From Microcella alkalica (lineage in GTDB: Bacteria > Actinomycetota > Actinomycetes > Actinomycetales > Microbacteriaceae): a stretch of 64,000 bases of DNA. The notes under the pieces were generated by a model. The model saw nothing but the letters and a program-made list of their open reading frames with translations, was not told where the DNA came from and did no database searches. The stretch is from the NCBI RefSeq assembly GCF_014137945.1, contig NZ_JACGWX010000001.1, positions 248,001-312,000 on the forward strand. The letters are read 5' to 3'. Both the position numbers and the translations under genes were made by a program. This document shows, one piece after another, positions 56,705-64,000 of the stretch (the first letter of the stretch is position 1; each line of letters begins with the position of its first letter).

Positions 56705-57916
56705 TCAGCTCGCGAGCAGTGCGGCCAGCTGGGGCCCGACGAGGTCGTTCTCGATGAGGAACGCGTCGTGACCGAACGGGGAGGAGACCACGACGGCCTC
56801 CCTGCCGTGGATGGTCGAGGGGAGCGCCGCGGCGATCGCCTGCTGCTGCTCGACCGGGAAGAGACGGTCGGTGTCGATCCCGAGGACGAGCGAGCGCGCG
56901 GTCACCGCAGCCAGCGCCTCGGCGAGCGAGCCCCGCCCGCGCGTGACGTCGTGCGAGTTCATCGCCTCGACCAGGCGCACGTAGCTGTTGGCGTCGAAGC
57001 GGCGCGTGAACTTGTTGCCGTGGAAGTCGAGGTAGCTCTCGACGGCGAATCGCCCGCCGCCGCCGAGCGGGTCGAGCACACCCTGCCACGACCGCTCGAA
57101 GCGCTCGTTGAGCTCGTCCGGCGAGCGGTAGTTGAGCAGCGCCATGCGCCGCGCGAGCGCGAGCCCGCGATACGGGCCCTCGGCCTCGTCGTAGTAGTCG
57201 CCGCCGCGGAAGGCCGGGTCCATCCGGATCGCCTCGAGCTGCACCGAGTTGAGTGCGATCTGGTCGGCGCTCGAGATCGCGGGAGCAGCGAGCACCGCGA
57301 GGCGCTCGACGCGCTCGGGGTGTGTGACGGCCCACTCGATCGCGTGCATCCCGCCCATCGAGCCGCCCACGACGGCGAAGAAGCGCTCGAGGCCGAGCCG
57401 ATCGGCGAGCAGCCGCTGCGCCCCGACCTGGTCGCGGATCGTCACGTACGGGAACCGCGACCCCCACTCCGCGCCCTCGGGCGAGAACGAGGCGGGTCCT
57501 GTCGAGCCCTGGCAGCCGCCGAGCATGTTGGGGGCGATGACGAAGAATCGCTCGGTGTCGATCGCGAGACCGGGGCCGACGACGCCGCTCCACCAGCCTG
57601 AGGTCGGATGCCCGGGGCCGGGCTTGCCGGCGAGGTGGCTGTCGCCCGTGAGCGCGTGGCAGACGAGCACGGCGTTGCTCGCTTCGGCGTTCAGCTCGCC
57701 CCACGTCTCGTACGCGAGGCGCACGTGCGGCAGCCGAGCGCCTGATTCGAGCTCGAGGGGCCCGAGGTTCGCGAAGAGGCGGTCGCCCGCCTCGTCGCCC
57801 TCGCGCCAGGCGCCCGTGACGGGCGGCGTGCCGCGCAGGGCGCGACGGTTCGCCTCAGTGATGAACGCCGAGGGGACGGTGTCTTCGGAGGTCTGCCAGT
57901 CCATGTCGACTCTCAT
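56705..57916 (-). CDS. metX: Homoserine O-acetyltransferase MetX
   Basis: 403 residues, alpha/beta hydrolase fold. Nucleophile Ser in VVGGSMGGMHAIEW (about 185), Asp in GIDTDRLF and His in PFGHDAFL. The motif GGCQGSTGP and the N-terminal HALTGDSH are typical of MetX/HSAT. It makes O-acetylhomoserine for the MetY reaction. A stable hairpin ends only 13 nt before its start. MDWQ at 57904 is an alternative start. Confidence 0.93.
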   Translation of the reverse strand: MRVDMDWQTSEDTVPSAFITEANRRALRGTPPVTGAWREGDEAGDRLFANLGPLELESGARLPHVRLAYETWGELNAEASNAVLVCHALTGDSHLAGKPGPGHPTSGWWSGVVGPGLAIDTERFFVIAPNMLGGCQGSTGPASFSPEGAEWGSRFPYVTIRDQVGAQRLLADRLGLERFFAVVGGSMGGMHAIEWAVTHPERVERLAVLAAPAISSADQIALNSVQLEAIRMDPAFRGGDYYDEAEGPYRGLALARRMALLNYRSPDELNERFERSWQGVLDPLGGGGRFAVESYLDFHGNKFTRRFDANSYVRLVEAMNSHDVTRGRGSLAEALAAVTARSLVLGIDTDRLFPVEQQQAIAAALPSTIHGREAVVVSSPFGHDAFLIENDLVGPQLAALLAS

Positions 57917-57929
57917 TCTGACGCAGACG

Positions 57930-57968
57930 ACGACGGGCCCTCGCCAGCGGCTGGCGAGGGCCCGTCGT
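57930..57968 (-). terminator. Hairpin between metY and metX
   Basis: Perfect 17-bp arms (57930-57946 and 57952-57968) with a 5-nt loop, 17 nt after the metY stop and 13 nt before the metX start. It looks like a terminator of metY, yet leaves almost no room for a separate metX promoter. Confidence 0.8.
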
Positions 57969-57985
57969 GGGAGCGGATTCCGGTG

Positions 57986-59302
57986 TCAGTCCTCGCGGTT
58001 CGCCGCCACGACAGCGCGGGCGGCCGCGAACCCCGCCTCGAGATCGGCGATGATGTCGTCGACGTGCTCGAGCCCGACCGAGAGCCGCACGAGACCCGGC
58101 GTGACACCCGCCGTGAGCTGCTGCTCGGGGGTCAGCTGCGAGTGCGTGGTGGACGCCGGGTGGATGATGAGGCTGCGCACGTCGCCGATGTTCGCGACGT
58201 GGCTGAACAGCTCGACCGAGTCCACGAGCGTGCGGCCGGCGTCGACACCGCCTTTGAGCTCGAACGACAGCACGGCGCCGACGCCGCGGGGTGCGTACTT
58301 CTGGGCCGCCGCATGCCACGGGCTCGAGTCGAGCCCGGAGTAGTCGACTGTCGCGACGTCCGGATGCGCCTCGAGCCAGCGGGCGACCGAGAGCGCGTTC
58401 TGCACGTGGCGCTCAATGCGCAGGCTGAGGGTCTCGATGCCCTGGATGAGGGCGAACGCGTTGTCGGGCGAGACGGCGGCGCCGATGTCGCGGAGCAGCT
58501 GCACACGCGCCTTGATGATGTAGGCGATGCCGTCGCCGAGCACGCCCGTGTAGCTCGCGCCGTGATACGACGGGTCGGGCTCGGTGAGGCCGGGGAACGT
58601 CGAGGCGTGCTGTGACCACGCGAACTTCCCTCCGTCGACGATGACGCCGCCGAGAACCGTGCCGTGACCGCCGAGGAACTTCGTCGCTGAGTGGACGACG
58701 ATGTCCGCTCCGTGCTCGAAGGGGCGAATGAGGTACGGGGTCGCGATCGTGTTGTCGACGATGAGCGGCAGGCCGTGCTCGTGAGCGACCGCAGCGACGA
58801 TCTCGATGTCGAGGATGTTGACCTTCGGGTTTCCGACCGTCTCGCCGAAGAACAGCTTCGTGTTCGGGCGGACGGCGGCGGCCCACGCGGCCGGGTCGTC
58901 CTGGTCCTCGACGAAGGTGGTCTCGATGCCGAGCTTCGCGAGCGTGTACTTGAAGAGGTTGTAGGTGCCGCCGTAGATGCTCGACGACGACACGATGTGG
59001 TCGCCCGCTTGGGCGATGTTGAGCACGGCGTACGTGGTGGCCGCCTGCCCGGAGGCGAGGAGCAGGGCGGCGGTGCCGCCCTCGAGCGCCGCGACTCGCT
59101 GCTCGACGACATCCTGCGTGGGGTTCTGGATGCGCGTGTAGATGTTTCCGAACTCGGCGAGCGCGAACAGGTTCTTGGCGTGCTGCGCGTCGTTGAACAC
59201 GTACGCCGTCGAGCGGTAGATCGGCGTCGCGCGCGCGTTGGTGGCGGGGTCGGGCTGGGCGCCTGCGTGGATCTGCAGCGTCTCGAACTGGTAGTCGCTC
59301 AT
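57986..59302 (-). CDS. metY: O-acetylhomoserine sulfhydrylase
   Basis: 438 residues, PLP-dependent Cys/Met metabolism family. The PLP Lys is in [12 protein letters not shown], and [23 protein letters not shown] plus [15 protein letters not shown] are typical of MetY. It makes homocysteine from O-acetylhomoserine and sulfide. GAGGAG is 8 nt upstream of the ATG. The promoter is at 59358-59387. The leader (about 50 nt) has no S-box that I can see. Confidence 0.93.
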   Translation of the reverse strand: MSDYQFETLQIHAGAQPDPATNARATPIYRSTAYVFNDAQHAKNLFALAEFGNIYTRIQNPTQDVVEQRVAALEGGTAALLLASGQAATTYAVLNIAQAGDHIVSSSSIYGGTYNLFKYTLAKLGIETTFVEDQDDPAAWAAAVRPNTKLFFGETVGNPKVNILDIEIVAAVAHEHGLPLIVDNTIATPYLIRPFEHGADIVVHSATKFLGGHGTVLGGVIVDGGKFAWSQHASTFPGLTEPDPSYHGASYTGVLGDGIAYIIKARVQLLRDIGAAVSPDNAFALIQGIETLSLRIERHVQNALSVARWLEAHPDVATVDYSGLDSSPWHAAAQKYAPRGVGAVLSFELKGGVDAGRTLVDSVELFSHVANIGDVRSLIIHPASTTHSQLTPEQQLTAGVTPGLVRLSVGLEHVDDIIADLEAGFAAARAVVAANRED

Positions 59303-59357
59303 CGGGAAGGCTCCTCGTGGGGTCGCTGGCCGGGCGGTCGACGGCCGGCGCACGCCC

Positions 59358-59387
59358 ACGCTACGGAGGCGGGCATCCGGCGGTCAA
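59358..59387 (-). promoter_or_regulatory. metY promoter
   Basis: TTGACC (59387-59382) and TAGCGT (59363-59358) on the minus strand with an 18-bp spacer. This is the best -35/-10 pair in the window. Confidence 0.7.
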
Positions 59388-59413
59388 TGGCGCCGACACA
59401 CGCCGTAACGCGC

Positions 59414-60547
59414 TCAGCGCCTGCGCGCGCCCGTCGGGTCGGTGCGCGACGGCCCGATGCGCAGTGGACCGGTCTTCGTCTCCTGCGCCGGTCGGAAGAT
59501 CCACGACGGCTTCGGCTCGATGAGCGGGCGCGTGACGCGGCGCACCACCGGGCTCGCGAGCAGGACGGTGATCGCGACGCTCGCGAACAGCAGACCGAGC
59601 AGCCACGTGAACGACGAGTTGTCGCCGCCGATCACGCCGGACTCGCGGATCGGCCACAGGACGAAGGAGTGCAGCAGGTAGACGTACATCGTCGACTGGC
59701 CGAACGCGGTCATCCACGTCTCGTGGCGAGGGACGAGGACGAAGACCGCGGCGGTCAGGAGGATGGCGAGGGCGATGAGGAGCAGCCGCACGGCGCCCGC
59801 CCACCACTGATCCTCTCCGAGCCCCTCGTAGGAGTCGTCGTAGAAGAACCAGAAGCGCAGATCCATCTCGCGCCACACGTCGATGAACGCGACGAGCACG
59901 GAGCCCCAGCCGACGAGCACCGCGGCGCCCGCAGCCCGCACCGGCACGGTCTGCCGGTCGACGAGGCGCCAGCGATCGACGATTCCCCACTCCTTGAGCT
60001 TCCAGCCGAGGACGAAGAATGGCAGGATGCCGATCGCGCGCGACAGCGAGAAGGTCGAGTCGACGTTCGAGAGGTATCCCACGCCGACCGAGAAGACGAT
60101 CGCCCACAGGAGCGGCCAGCGCACGAGCGCCAGGTAGGGCAGCACGAGCCGGAAGATCCCTAGCGCGAGCAGGAACCACAGCGTCCACGACGGCGTCGTC
60201 GGATTCACGGCGAGCGTGCCGGAGGCGGCGAACTGCAGGAGCGTCCAGATCGTCTCCATGATCACGTACGGCAGCAGGATGTCGGTGATCACGCGCTGCA
60301 TCTGCCGTGCGGTGGGGGGCCCCGACTTGGAGAAGTACCCGCTGATGATCGCGAACGCCGGCATGTGAAAGGCGTAGATGAACAGGTAGACCACGAGCGC
60401 GTTGTCGCTCTCGTACGTCAGGCGCTGGATGGCATGGCCCGCGACGACGAGTGCGATGCAGACGAACCGGGCGTTGTCCCAGAACGGCACGCGCTCGCGC
60501 TGCGGTCGCGTTCGGCTCGGCGAGGTCGGGGTCGCGGTCGTGCTCAT
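59414..60547 (-). CDS. Membrane acyltransferase, acyltransferase-3/OpgC-like family
   Basis: 377 residues with about ten hydrophobic segments. The N-terminal FWDNARFVCIALVVAGHAIQRL carries the family His, and FHMPAFAIISGYFSKSG follows. It probably acylates a cell-surface sugar or glycan. The substrate is unknown. The ATG at 60547 lies 6 nt after TAGCCT (leaderless pattern). It is divergent from an SDR gene with a 47-bp gap. Confidence 0.85.
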   Translation of the reverse strand: MSTTATPTSPSRTRPQRERVPFWDNARFVCIALVVAGHAIQRLTYESDNALVVYLFIYAFHMPAFAIISGYFSKSGPPTARQMQRVITDILLPYVIMETIWTLLQFAASGTLAVNPTTPSWTLWFLLALGIFRLVLPYLALVRWPLLWAIVFSVGVGYLSNVDSTFSLSRAIGILPFFVLGWKLKEWGIVDRWRLVDRQTVPVRAAGAAVLVGWGSVLVAFIDVWREMDLRFWFFYDDSYEGLGEDQWWAGAVRLLLIALAILLTAAVFVLVPRHETWMTAFGQSTMYVYLLHSFVLWPIRESGVIGGDNSSFTWLLGLLFASVAITVLLASPVVRRVTRPLIEPKPSWIFRPAQETKTGPLRIGPSRTDPTGARRR

Positions 60548-60553
60548 CCGCCC

Positions 60554-60588
60554 AGGCTAGGCCAGGGTCCCGAGTGCCGGAGTAGCGT
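60554..60588. promoter_or_regulatory. Back-to-back leaderless promoters
   Basis: TAGCCT on the minus strand (60559-60554) is 6 nt before the acyltransferase ATG. TAGCGT on the plus strand (60583-60588) is 6 nt before the SDR ATG. The two -10 boxes are 23 bp apart, so the -35 regions overlap the opposite promoter. Confidence 0.6.
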
Positions 60589-60594
60589 TGCCCC

Positions 60595-61392
60595 ATGGCC
60601 GACTCGACTGCTGCCCCGACCCTGCGCGCCGTCGTGACGGGCGCGAGCTCCGGCATCGGCGCCGCCACCGTGCGCCTGTTGCGCGCGCACGGCTGGCAGG
60701 TGACCGCCGTGGCCAGACGCGCCGACCGGCTCGCGGCGCTCGCCGACGAGACCGGGTGCGCCGTCGTCGTCGCCGACCTGACGAGCGCCGATGATGTGGA
60801 TGCTCTGGCCGAGCGGGTGCGCGCCGCCGGCCCCCTGCACGCCCTCGTCGCCAATGCCGGCGGAGCCATCGGCACCGACCCGGTCGCGACCGTCGCGGCC
60901 GACACCCTCGCGGGGATGTTCGAGCTGAACGTGCTCACGGCCCAGCGCGCGATCGCCGCCCTGCTGCCGTCGCTGCGGCTCGGTGCCGTCGATCGCGGGT
61001 CGGGCGACATCGTCGCCGTCACCTCCACCGCCGGGCAGGTCGCGTACGAGGGCGGAGGCGGCTACAACGCCGCGAAGTTCGCCCTCCGCGGGCTCCTCGG
61101 GGCGCTGCGCCTGGAGCTCGCCGGCGAGCCGCTGCGCGTCGTGCAGATCGCCCCTGGCATGGTGCGCACGGAGGAGTTCGCCGCGAAGCGGTTCGGGGGC
61201 GACCAGGAGAAGGTCGACGCCCTCTACGCGGGAGTCGAGCATCCTCTGCTCGCGGAGGACGTCGCCGAGGCGATCGTGCACGCGATCGAGCTTCCGAGTC
61301 ACGTGAACCTCGACGAGGTGATCATCCGGCCGGTCGCCCAGGCTGCGCAGCACAAGCTCGTGCGCGAGCCGCTGCGCGTGCGCGAGAGCTGA
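60595..61392 (+). CDS. Short-chain dehydrogenase/reductase, YdfG-like
   Basis: 265 residues. The NADP site is [19 protein letters not shown] (about 14-32), the catalytic Ser is in [13 protein letters not shown] and Tyr/Lys are in [10 protein letters not shown]. The C-terminal [14 protein letters not shown] matches YdfG/serine-3-dehydrogenase-type SDRs. It probably reduces or oxidises a hydroxy acid. Leaderless pattern. ung follows 5 nt downstream. Confidence 0.9.
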   Translation: MADSTAAPTLRAVVTGASSGIGAATVRLLRAHGWQVTAVARRADRLAALADETGCAVVVADLTSADDVDALAERVRAAGPLHALVANAGGAIGTDPVATVAADTLAGMFELNVLTAQRAIAALLPSLRLGAVDRGSGDIVAVTSTAGQVAYEGGGGYNAAKFALRGLLGALRLELAGEPLRVVQIAPGMVRTEEFAAKRFGGDQEKVDALYAGVEHPLLAEDVAEAIVHAIELPSHVNLDEVIIRPVAQAAQHKLVREPLRVRES

Positions 61393-61397
61393 CCGGC

Positions 61398-62093
61398 GTG
61401 GCAGGAGCACCAGGGCCGGCCGACGGGCTCGACGGGCTCGTCGCTGCGGACTGGGCGGCCGCCCTCGCACCCGTCGCCGACCAGACCATCGGGCTCCTCG
61501 CCGCACTCGAGGCGGAGGCCTCGTCGGGATCGCCATTCCTGCCGGAGGCCTCGCTCGTGCTGCGCGCTTTCCGCACGCCGCTCGCGGACGTCCGCGTGCT
61601 CATCCTCGGCCAGGACCCGTACCCCACGCCCGGTCATCCCGTCGGCCTGAGCTTCGCCGTCGACCCGGGCGTGCGCCCGCTGCCGCGGAGCCTCGCCAAC
61701 ATCCATCGCGAGCTGCGCGACGACCTCGGCGTCGAGTCGCCGCCGCATGGCGACCTGTCGGCCTGGGAACGCCAGGGAGTGCTGCTGCTCAACCGCGTCC
61801 TCACCGTGCGGCCCGGTGCGCCCGGCTCGCATCGGGGGAGGGGCTGGGAGGAGGTGACGGGATGCGCGGTGCGCGCGCTCGCGGAGCGGGGCGGCCCGCT
61901 CGTGGCCATCCTGTGGGGCCGCGTCGCGCAGTCGGCGCAGCCCTTGCTCGGCGAGGTCCCCGTCGTCGCGAGTGCTCATCCCAGCCCCCTGTCGGCTCGC
62001 TCGGGCTTCTTCGGCTCGCGCGTGTTCTCGCGGGCGAACGCGCTCCTGGAGCGACAGGGCGGCACCGCCGTCGACTGGTCGCTGCCCGCCTAG
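61398..62093 (+). CDS. ung: Uracil-DNA glycosylase, family 1
   Basis: 231 residues, GTG start. Motif A is [19 protein letters not shown] with the catalytic Asp, and motif B is [10 protein letters not shown] with the His. It excises uracil from DNA. It probably forms an operon with the SDR. Its TAG stop is part of the TAGACT box for the next gene. Confidence 0.95.
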   Translation: MAGAPGPADGLDGLVAADWAAALAPVADQTIGLLAALEAEASSGSPFLPEASLVLRAFRTPLADVRVLILGQDPYPTPGHPVGLSFAVDPGVRPLPRSLANIHRELRDDLGVESPPHGDLSAWERQGVLLLNRVLTVRPGAPGSHRGRGWEEVTGCAVRALAERGGPLVAILWGRVAQSAQPLLGEVPVVASAHPSPLSARSGFFGSRVFSRANALLERQGGTAVDWSLPA

Positions 62094-62096
62094 ACT
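62091..62096 (+). promoter_or_regulatory. -10 box TAGACT formed by the ung stop codon
   Basis: TAGACT begins with the ung stop TAG and lies 6 nt before the GTG of the next gene. Stop codon and promoter are superimposed. Confidence 0.55.
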
Positions 62097-62102
62097 GGGC
62101 GC

Positions 62103-62687
62103 GTGCTGGAGGAGGAGTACCAACCGCGACGCGTGCTGCCGCCGCACCTGCGCAAGCATCCGGAGCCGGAGGCGCCGTTCGCGTACACGATCCGCGACGC
62201 GACCGAGGCGGATCTGCCGTGGGTGCGCGAGATCTACAACCACTATGTCGCCAACTCAACCGTCACCTTCGACGAGAAGCCATGGACCCTCCGGGCGCTC
62301 AAGACGAAGTTCGCCAAGGTCCGCGCGCTCGGCCACCCCTTCCTCGTGGCCGAGTCGCCCACCGGCGTGATCCTCGGCTTCGCGTACGTGTACCCGTGGA
62401 AGGAGAAGGCGGCCTACCGGTTCACGGTCGAGAACTCGATCTACCTGGGGCCCGCGTCGACGGGGAAGGGCCTCGGGCGGGCGCTCCTCGGCGAGCTCCT
62501 CGAGCGATCGCGCGTCGCGGGGATCAAGGAGGTCATCGCGATCATCGCCGATCGCGGAGCGGAGGCCTCGATCGCCCTGCACGAGCAGTTCGGCTTCCGG
62601 AAGACGGGCGAGATGGCCCGCGTCGGCTTCAAGTTCGAGCGCTGGCTCGGCATCGTCATGCTGCAGAAGTCGCTCAAGAAGCGCTGA
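62103..62687 (+). CDS. GNAT-family N-acetyltransferase, phosphinothricin-acetyltransferase-like
   Basis: 194 residues, GTG start. IRDATEADLPWVREIYNHYVANSTVTFDEKPWT, then GFAYVYPWKEKAAYRFTVENSIYLGPASTGKGLGRALLGELL and HEQFGFRKTGEMARVGFKF follow the Pat/YncA-type GNAT pattern. The substrate may be phosphinothricin, methionine sulfoximine or an unrelated amine. Leaderless pattern. Confidence 0.87.
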   Translation: MLEEEYQPRRVLPPHLRKHPEPEAPFAYTIRDATEADLPWVREIYNHYVANSTVTFDEKPWTLRALKTKFAKVRALGHPFLVAESPTGVILGFAYVYPWKEKAAYRFTVENSIYLGPASTGKGLGRALLGELLERSRVAGIKEVIAIIADRGAEASIALHEQFGFRKTGEMARVGFKFERWLGIVMLQKSLKKR

Positions 62688-62700
62688 CGCGCCGAGGCAC

Positions 62701-63327
62701 TCAGTTGTAGACGACGTCGAGGATGTCCGCGGCGATCACGACGGCCTCCTCGTAGAAGACCTCGCCGCCGAGCAGCGTGACGACCGAGACCCACGCGTCA
62801 TCGGTGATGACGTGGTGCACGGCGCCCGGCCCCTCCTCGTCGCCGAGGACCCAGAACGTCGCGTCGCCGTTCACCGTCTCACCGGTGTTGAGCCCCTGCG
62901 CGGCCAGGTCGGTGACGATCTGCGCACGGTTCGCCGTCGACACCGGGGCGACGCTGAGCGTGAACGCGGCGATGTTCGGCCGGGCGGAGTCCTCGTAGAA
63001 GCAGCTGATGCCGCCGGCCGCCTCCTCGCGCGTCGGCTCGGGCAGGTAGGTCGCTCCGATGTCGGTTCCCGGGCCGCCCACGAGCGAGATCCCCTGGGCC
63101 AGGAAGAACTCGACGCGCGCCTCGGGGATGATGACGGTGCAGTCGGCCGGCATCGCGAAGGTCTGCTCGACCGGCGCCGGCTCGGTTGTCTCGACCGGAG
63201 TCGGCTCGGTCGGAGCCGGCTCGACCGTGTCGACCGCTGCGGGCTCCTCCGGCTCGCTCGCGCAGCCGGCGAGGCCAAGGGCGAGCATGAGGGCCGTGGC
63301 GCTCGAGAGCAGACGGATCGGGGTCAT
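62701..63327 (-). CDS. Hypothetical lipoprotein
   Basis: 208 residues. Signal peptide with lipobox GLAGC (about 18-22), then a Pro/Thr/Glu-rich spacer with repeated EPAPTEPTPVE units (about 25-55), then a globular domain with one Cys pair candidate (DCTVIIP and GISCFYED). Function unknown. The ATG has AGGAGTGAC upstream. Convergent with the GNAT gene. Confidence 0.8.
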   Translation of the reverse strand: MTPIRLLSSATALMLALGLAGCASEPEEPAAVDTVEPAPTEPTPVETTEPAPVEQTFAMPADCTVIIPEARVEFFLAQGISLVGGPGTDIGATYLPEPTREEAAGGISCFYEDSARPNIAAFTLSVAPVSTANRAQIVTDLAAQGLNTGETVNGDATFWVLGDEEGPGAVHHVITDDAWVSVVTLLGGEVFYEEAVVIAADILDVVYN

Positions 63328-63454
63328 GTCACTCCTAGGCTGCGAGATCGTCGGCGCGAATCTAACAGCCGTCGAGACGCCGTCACTCCGCTCAGAGACC
63401 CGGGGGCCGCCCGGCCGGGCCTTCGTTGCGGAATCGTTGCACGGGGCCGGTCGC

Positions 63455-63460
63455 TAGGCT
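63455..63460 (+). promoter_or_regulatory. -10 box TAGGCT for the amidase gene
   Basis: TAGGCT with a 7-nt spacer to GTG at 63468. No Shine-Dalgarno is seen. Confidence 0.5.
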
Positions 63461-63467
63461 CGCGAGA

Positions 63468-64000
63468 GTGTTCGAACTCCACCACCTGAGCGCCCTCGAG
63501 CAGTGGGAATGGCTGCACTCGAAGCGGATCTCGCCGAGCGAGCTCCTCGAGCACTACCTGACGCGCATCGATCGGATCAACAGCGAGGTCGGCGCTCTCA
63601 CGGTCGTCGACGCCGATCGGGCGCGGCGTCGCGCCCGCGAGGTCGAGACGTCGGTTCCGCGCACGGCGCCGCTGTGGGGAATCCCCGTCGCCGACAAGGA
63701 GCTCGTGCCACGCGTCGGCCAGCGGACGACGTTCGGCTCTCGACTGCACGCGGACGCCGTCGCGACCGAGTCGCACGAGCTCGTCCGACAGCTCGACGCG
63801 GCCGGCGCCATGAGCGTCGGTGCGACCGCCGCCCCGGAATACGGGCTCGCGTCGTACACCGAGTCGCTCGTCGCGCCGCCAGCGAGGAACCCCTACGACC
63901 TCGCGCGAGGCGCGGGAGGCTCGAGCGGCGGGGCGGCCGCGGCCGTCGCCGCCGGTCTGCTTCCGCTCGCGCCCGGGAGTGACGGGGGTGGGAGCATCCG
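63468..64000 (+). CDS. Amidase-signature-family hydrolase, C-terminus cut by window edge
   Basis: 177 residues are in the window and the frame is open to the edge. The amidase signature is present: the catalytic Lys in GIPVADKEL (about 73), GAGGSSGGAAAAVAAGL (about 147) with the cis-Ser, and PGSDGGGSIR with the Ser nucleophile. Substrate unknown. GTG start, no Shine-Dalgarno, TAGGCT 7 nt upstream. Confidence 0.9.
   Translation, partial: MFELHHLSALEQWEWLHSKRISPSELLEHYLTRIDRINSEVGALTVVDADRARRRAREVETSVPRTAPLWGIPVADKELVPRVGQRTTFGSRLHADAVATESHELVRQLDAAGAMSVGATAAPEYGLASYTESLVAPPARNPYDLARGAGGSSGGAAAAVAAGLLPLAPGSDGGGSI

Noticed and set aside
59303-59413. Possible SAM riboswitch in the metY leader
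   Set aside because: The leader after the mapped promoter is only about 50 nt and shows no S-box or SAM-II/IV-like conserved pairing.
63180-63240. Repeated GAACCGGC/GTCGAG-like units in the lipoprotein gene
   Set aside because: They encode the Pro/Thr/Glu spacer after the lipobox, a common feature of such lipoproteins.

Overview
The window is about 70% GC with dense, compact genes and reads as a chromosome of an actinobacterium, most likely a Microbacteriaceae member. Supporting features are a clpP1-clpP2-clpX Clp set, a trigger factor with a TTG start, an actinobacterial-type RpiB (GGSGNGEQ), a Nei-type glycosylase, a leucine-catabolism cluster ordered as in mycobacteria, and many start codons placed 6-7 nt after a TANNNT box, which suggests leaderless mRNAs. 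I cannot name a species. I see no phage, insertion sequence, CRISPR array or rRNA.

Layout. 1-3.2 kb (minus): an unusual signalling cluster made of a membrane protein with a phospho-acceptor-like helix but no ATPase domain, a stand-alone receiver, and a multi-PAS protein cut by the window edge. 3.5-6.2 kb: a lipoprotein, ettA and a thioesterase. 6.2-10.6 kb: a divergent catabolic locus (XRE-cupin regulator and cyclase-family amide hydrolase against NCS1 permease, ureohydrolase and NTF2-like protein). 10.6-12.2 kb: TesB thioesterase and a hypothetical protein read from one shared -10 region. 12.4-23.1 kb: branched-chain 2-oxoacid dehydrogenase E1alpha/E1beta/E2, then a TetR regulator with a clear palindromic operator facing an acyl-CoA carboxylase / acyl-CoA dehydrogenase / MaoC / CoA-lyase operon. 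Together these degrade branched-chain amino acids.

23-32 kb: truncated haemoglobin, MscS channel, aminopeptidase N, a VapBC toxin-antitoxin pair, amylosucrase, an FAD amine/amino-acid oxidase with a cupin, and an SDR. 32.6-36.9 kb: rpiB, Nei glycosylase, PaiB-like protein, amidohydrolase, Dps. 37-43 kb: a 1,231-residue zinc-ribbon/polytopic membrane protein, an ECF sigma factor and its probable membrane partner. 43-50.4 kb: tRNA-Gly, tRNA-Pro, tig, clpP1, clpP2, a copper-type operon on the opposite strand (membrane protein, YcnI, CopC) and clpX.

50.5-64 kb: PNPOx-like protein, MFS exporter, a second two-component locus whose kinase is accompanied by a degenerate kinase-like membrane protein, a lipoprotein, metX and metY, an acyltransferase, an SDR, ung, a GNAT, a lipoprotein and a partial amidase.

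The parts most worth following are the two non-canonical kinase loci, the divergent ureohydrolase/cyclase locus, and the leaderless-promoter pattern in which stop codons and rare CTA codons of upstream genes double as -10 boxes.
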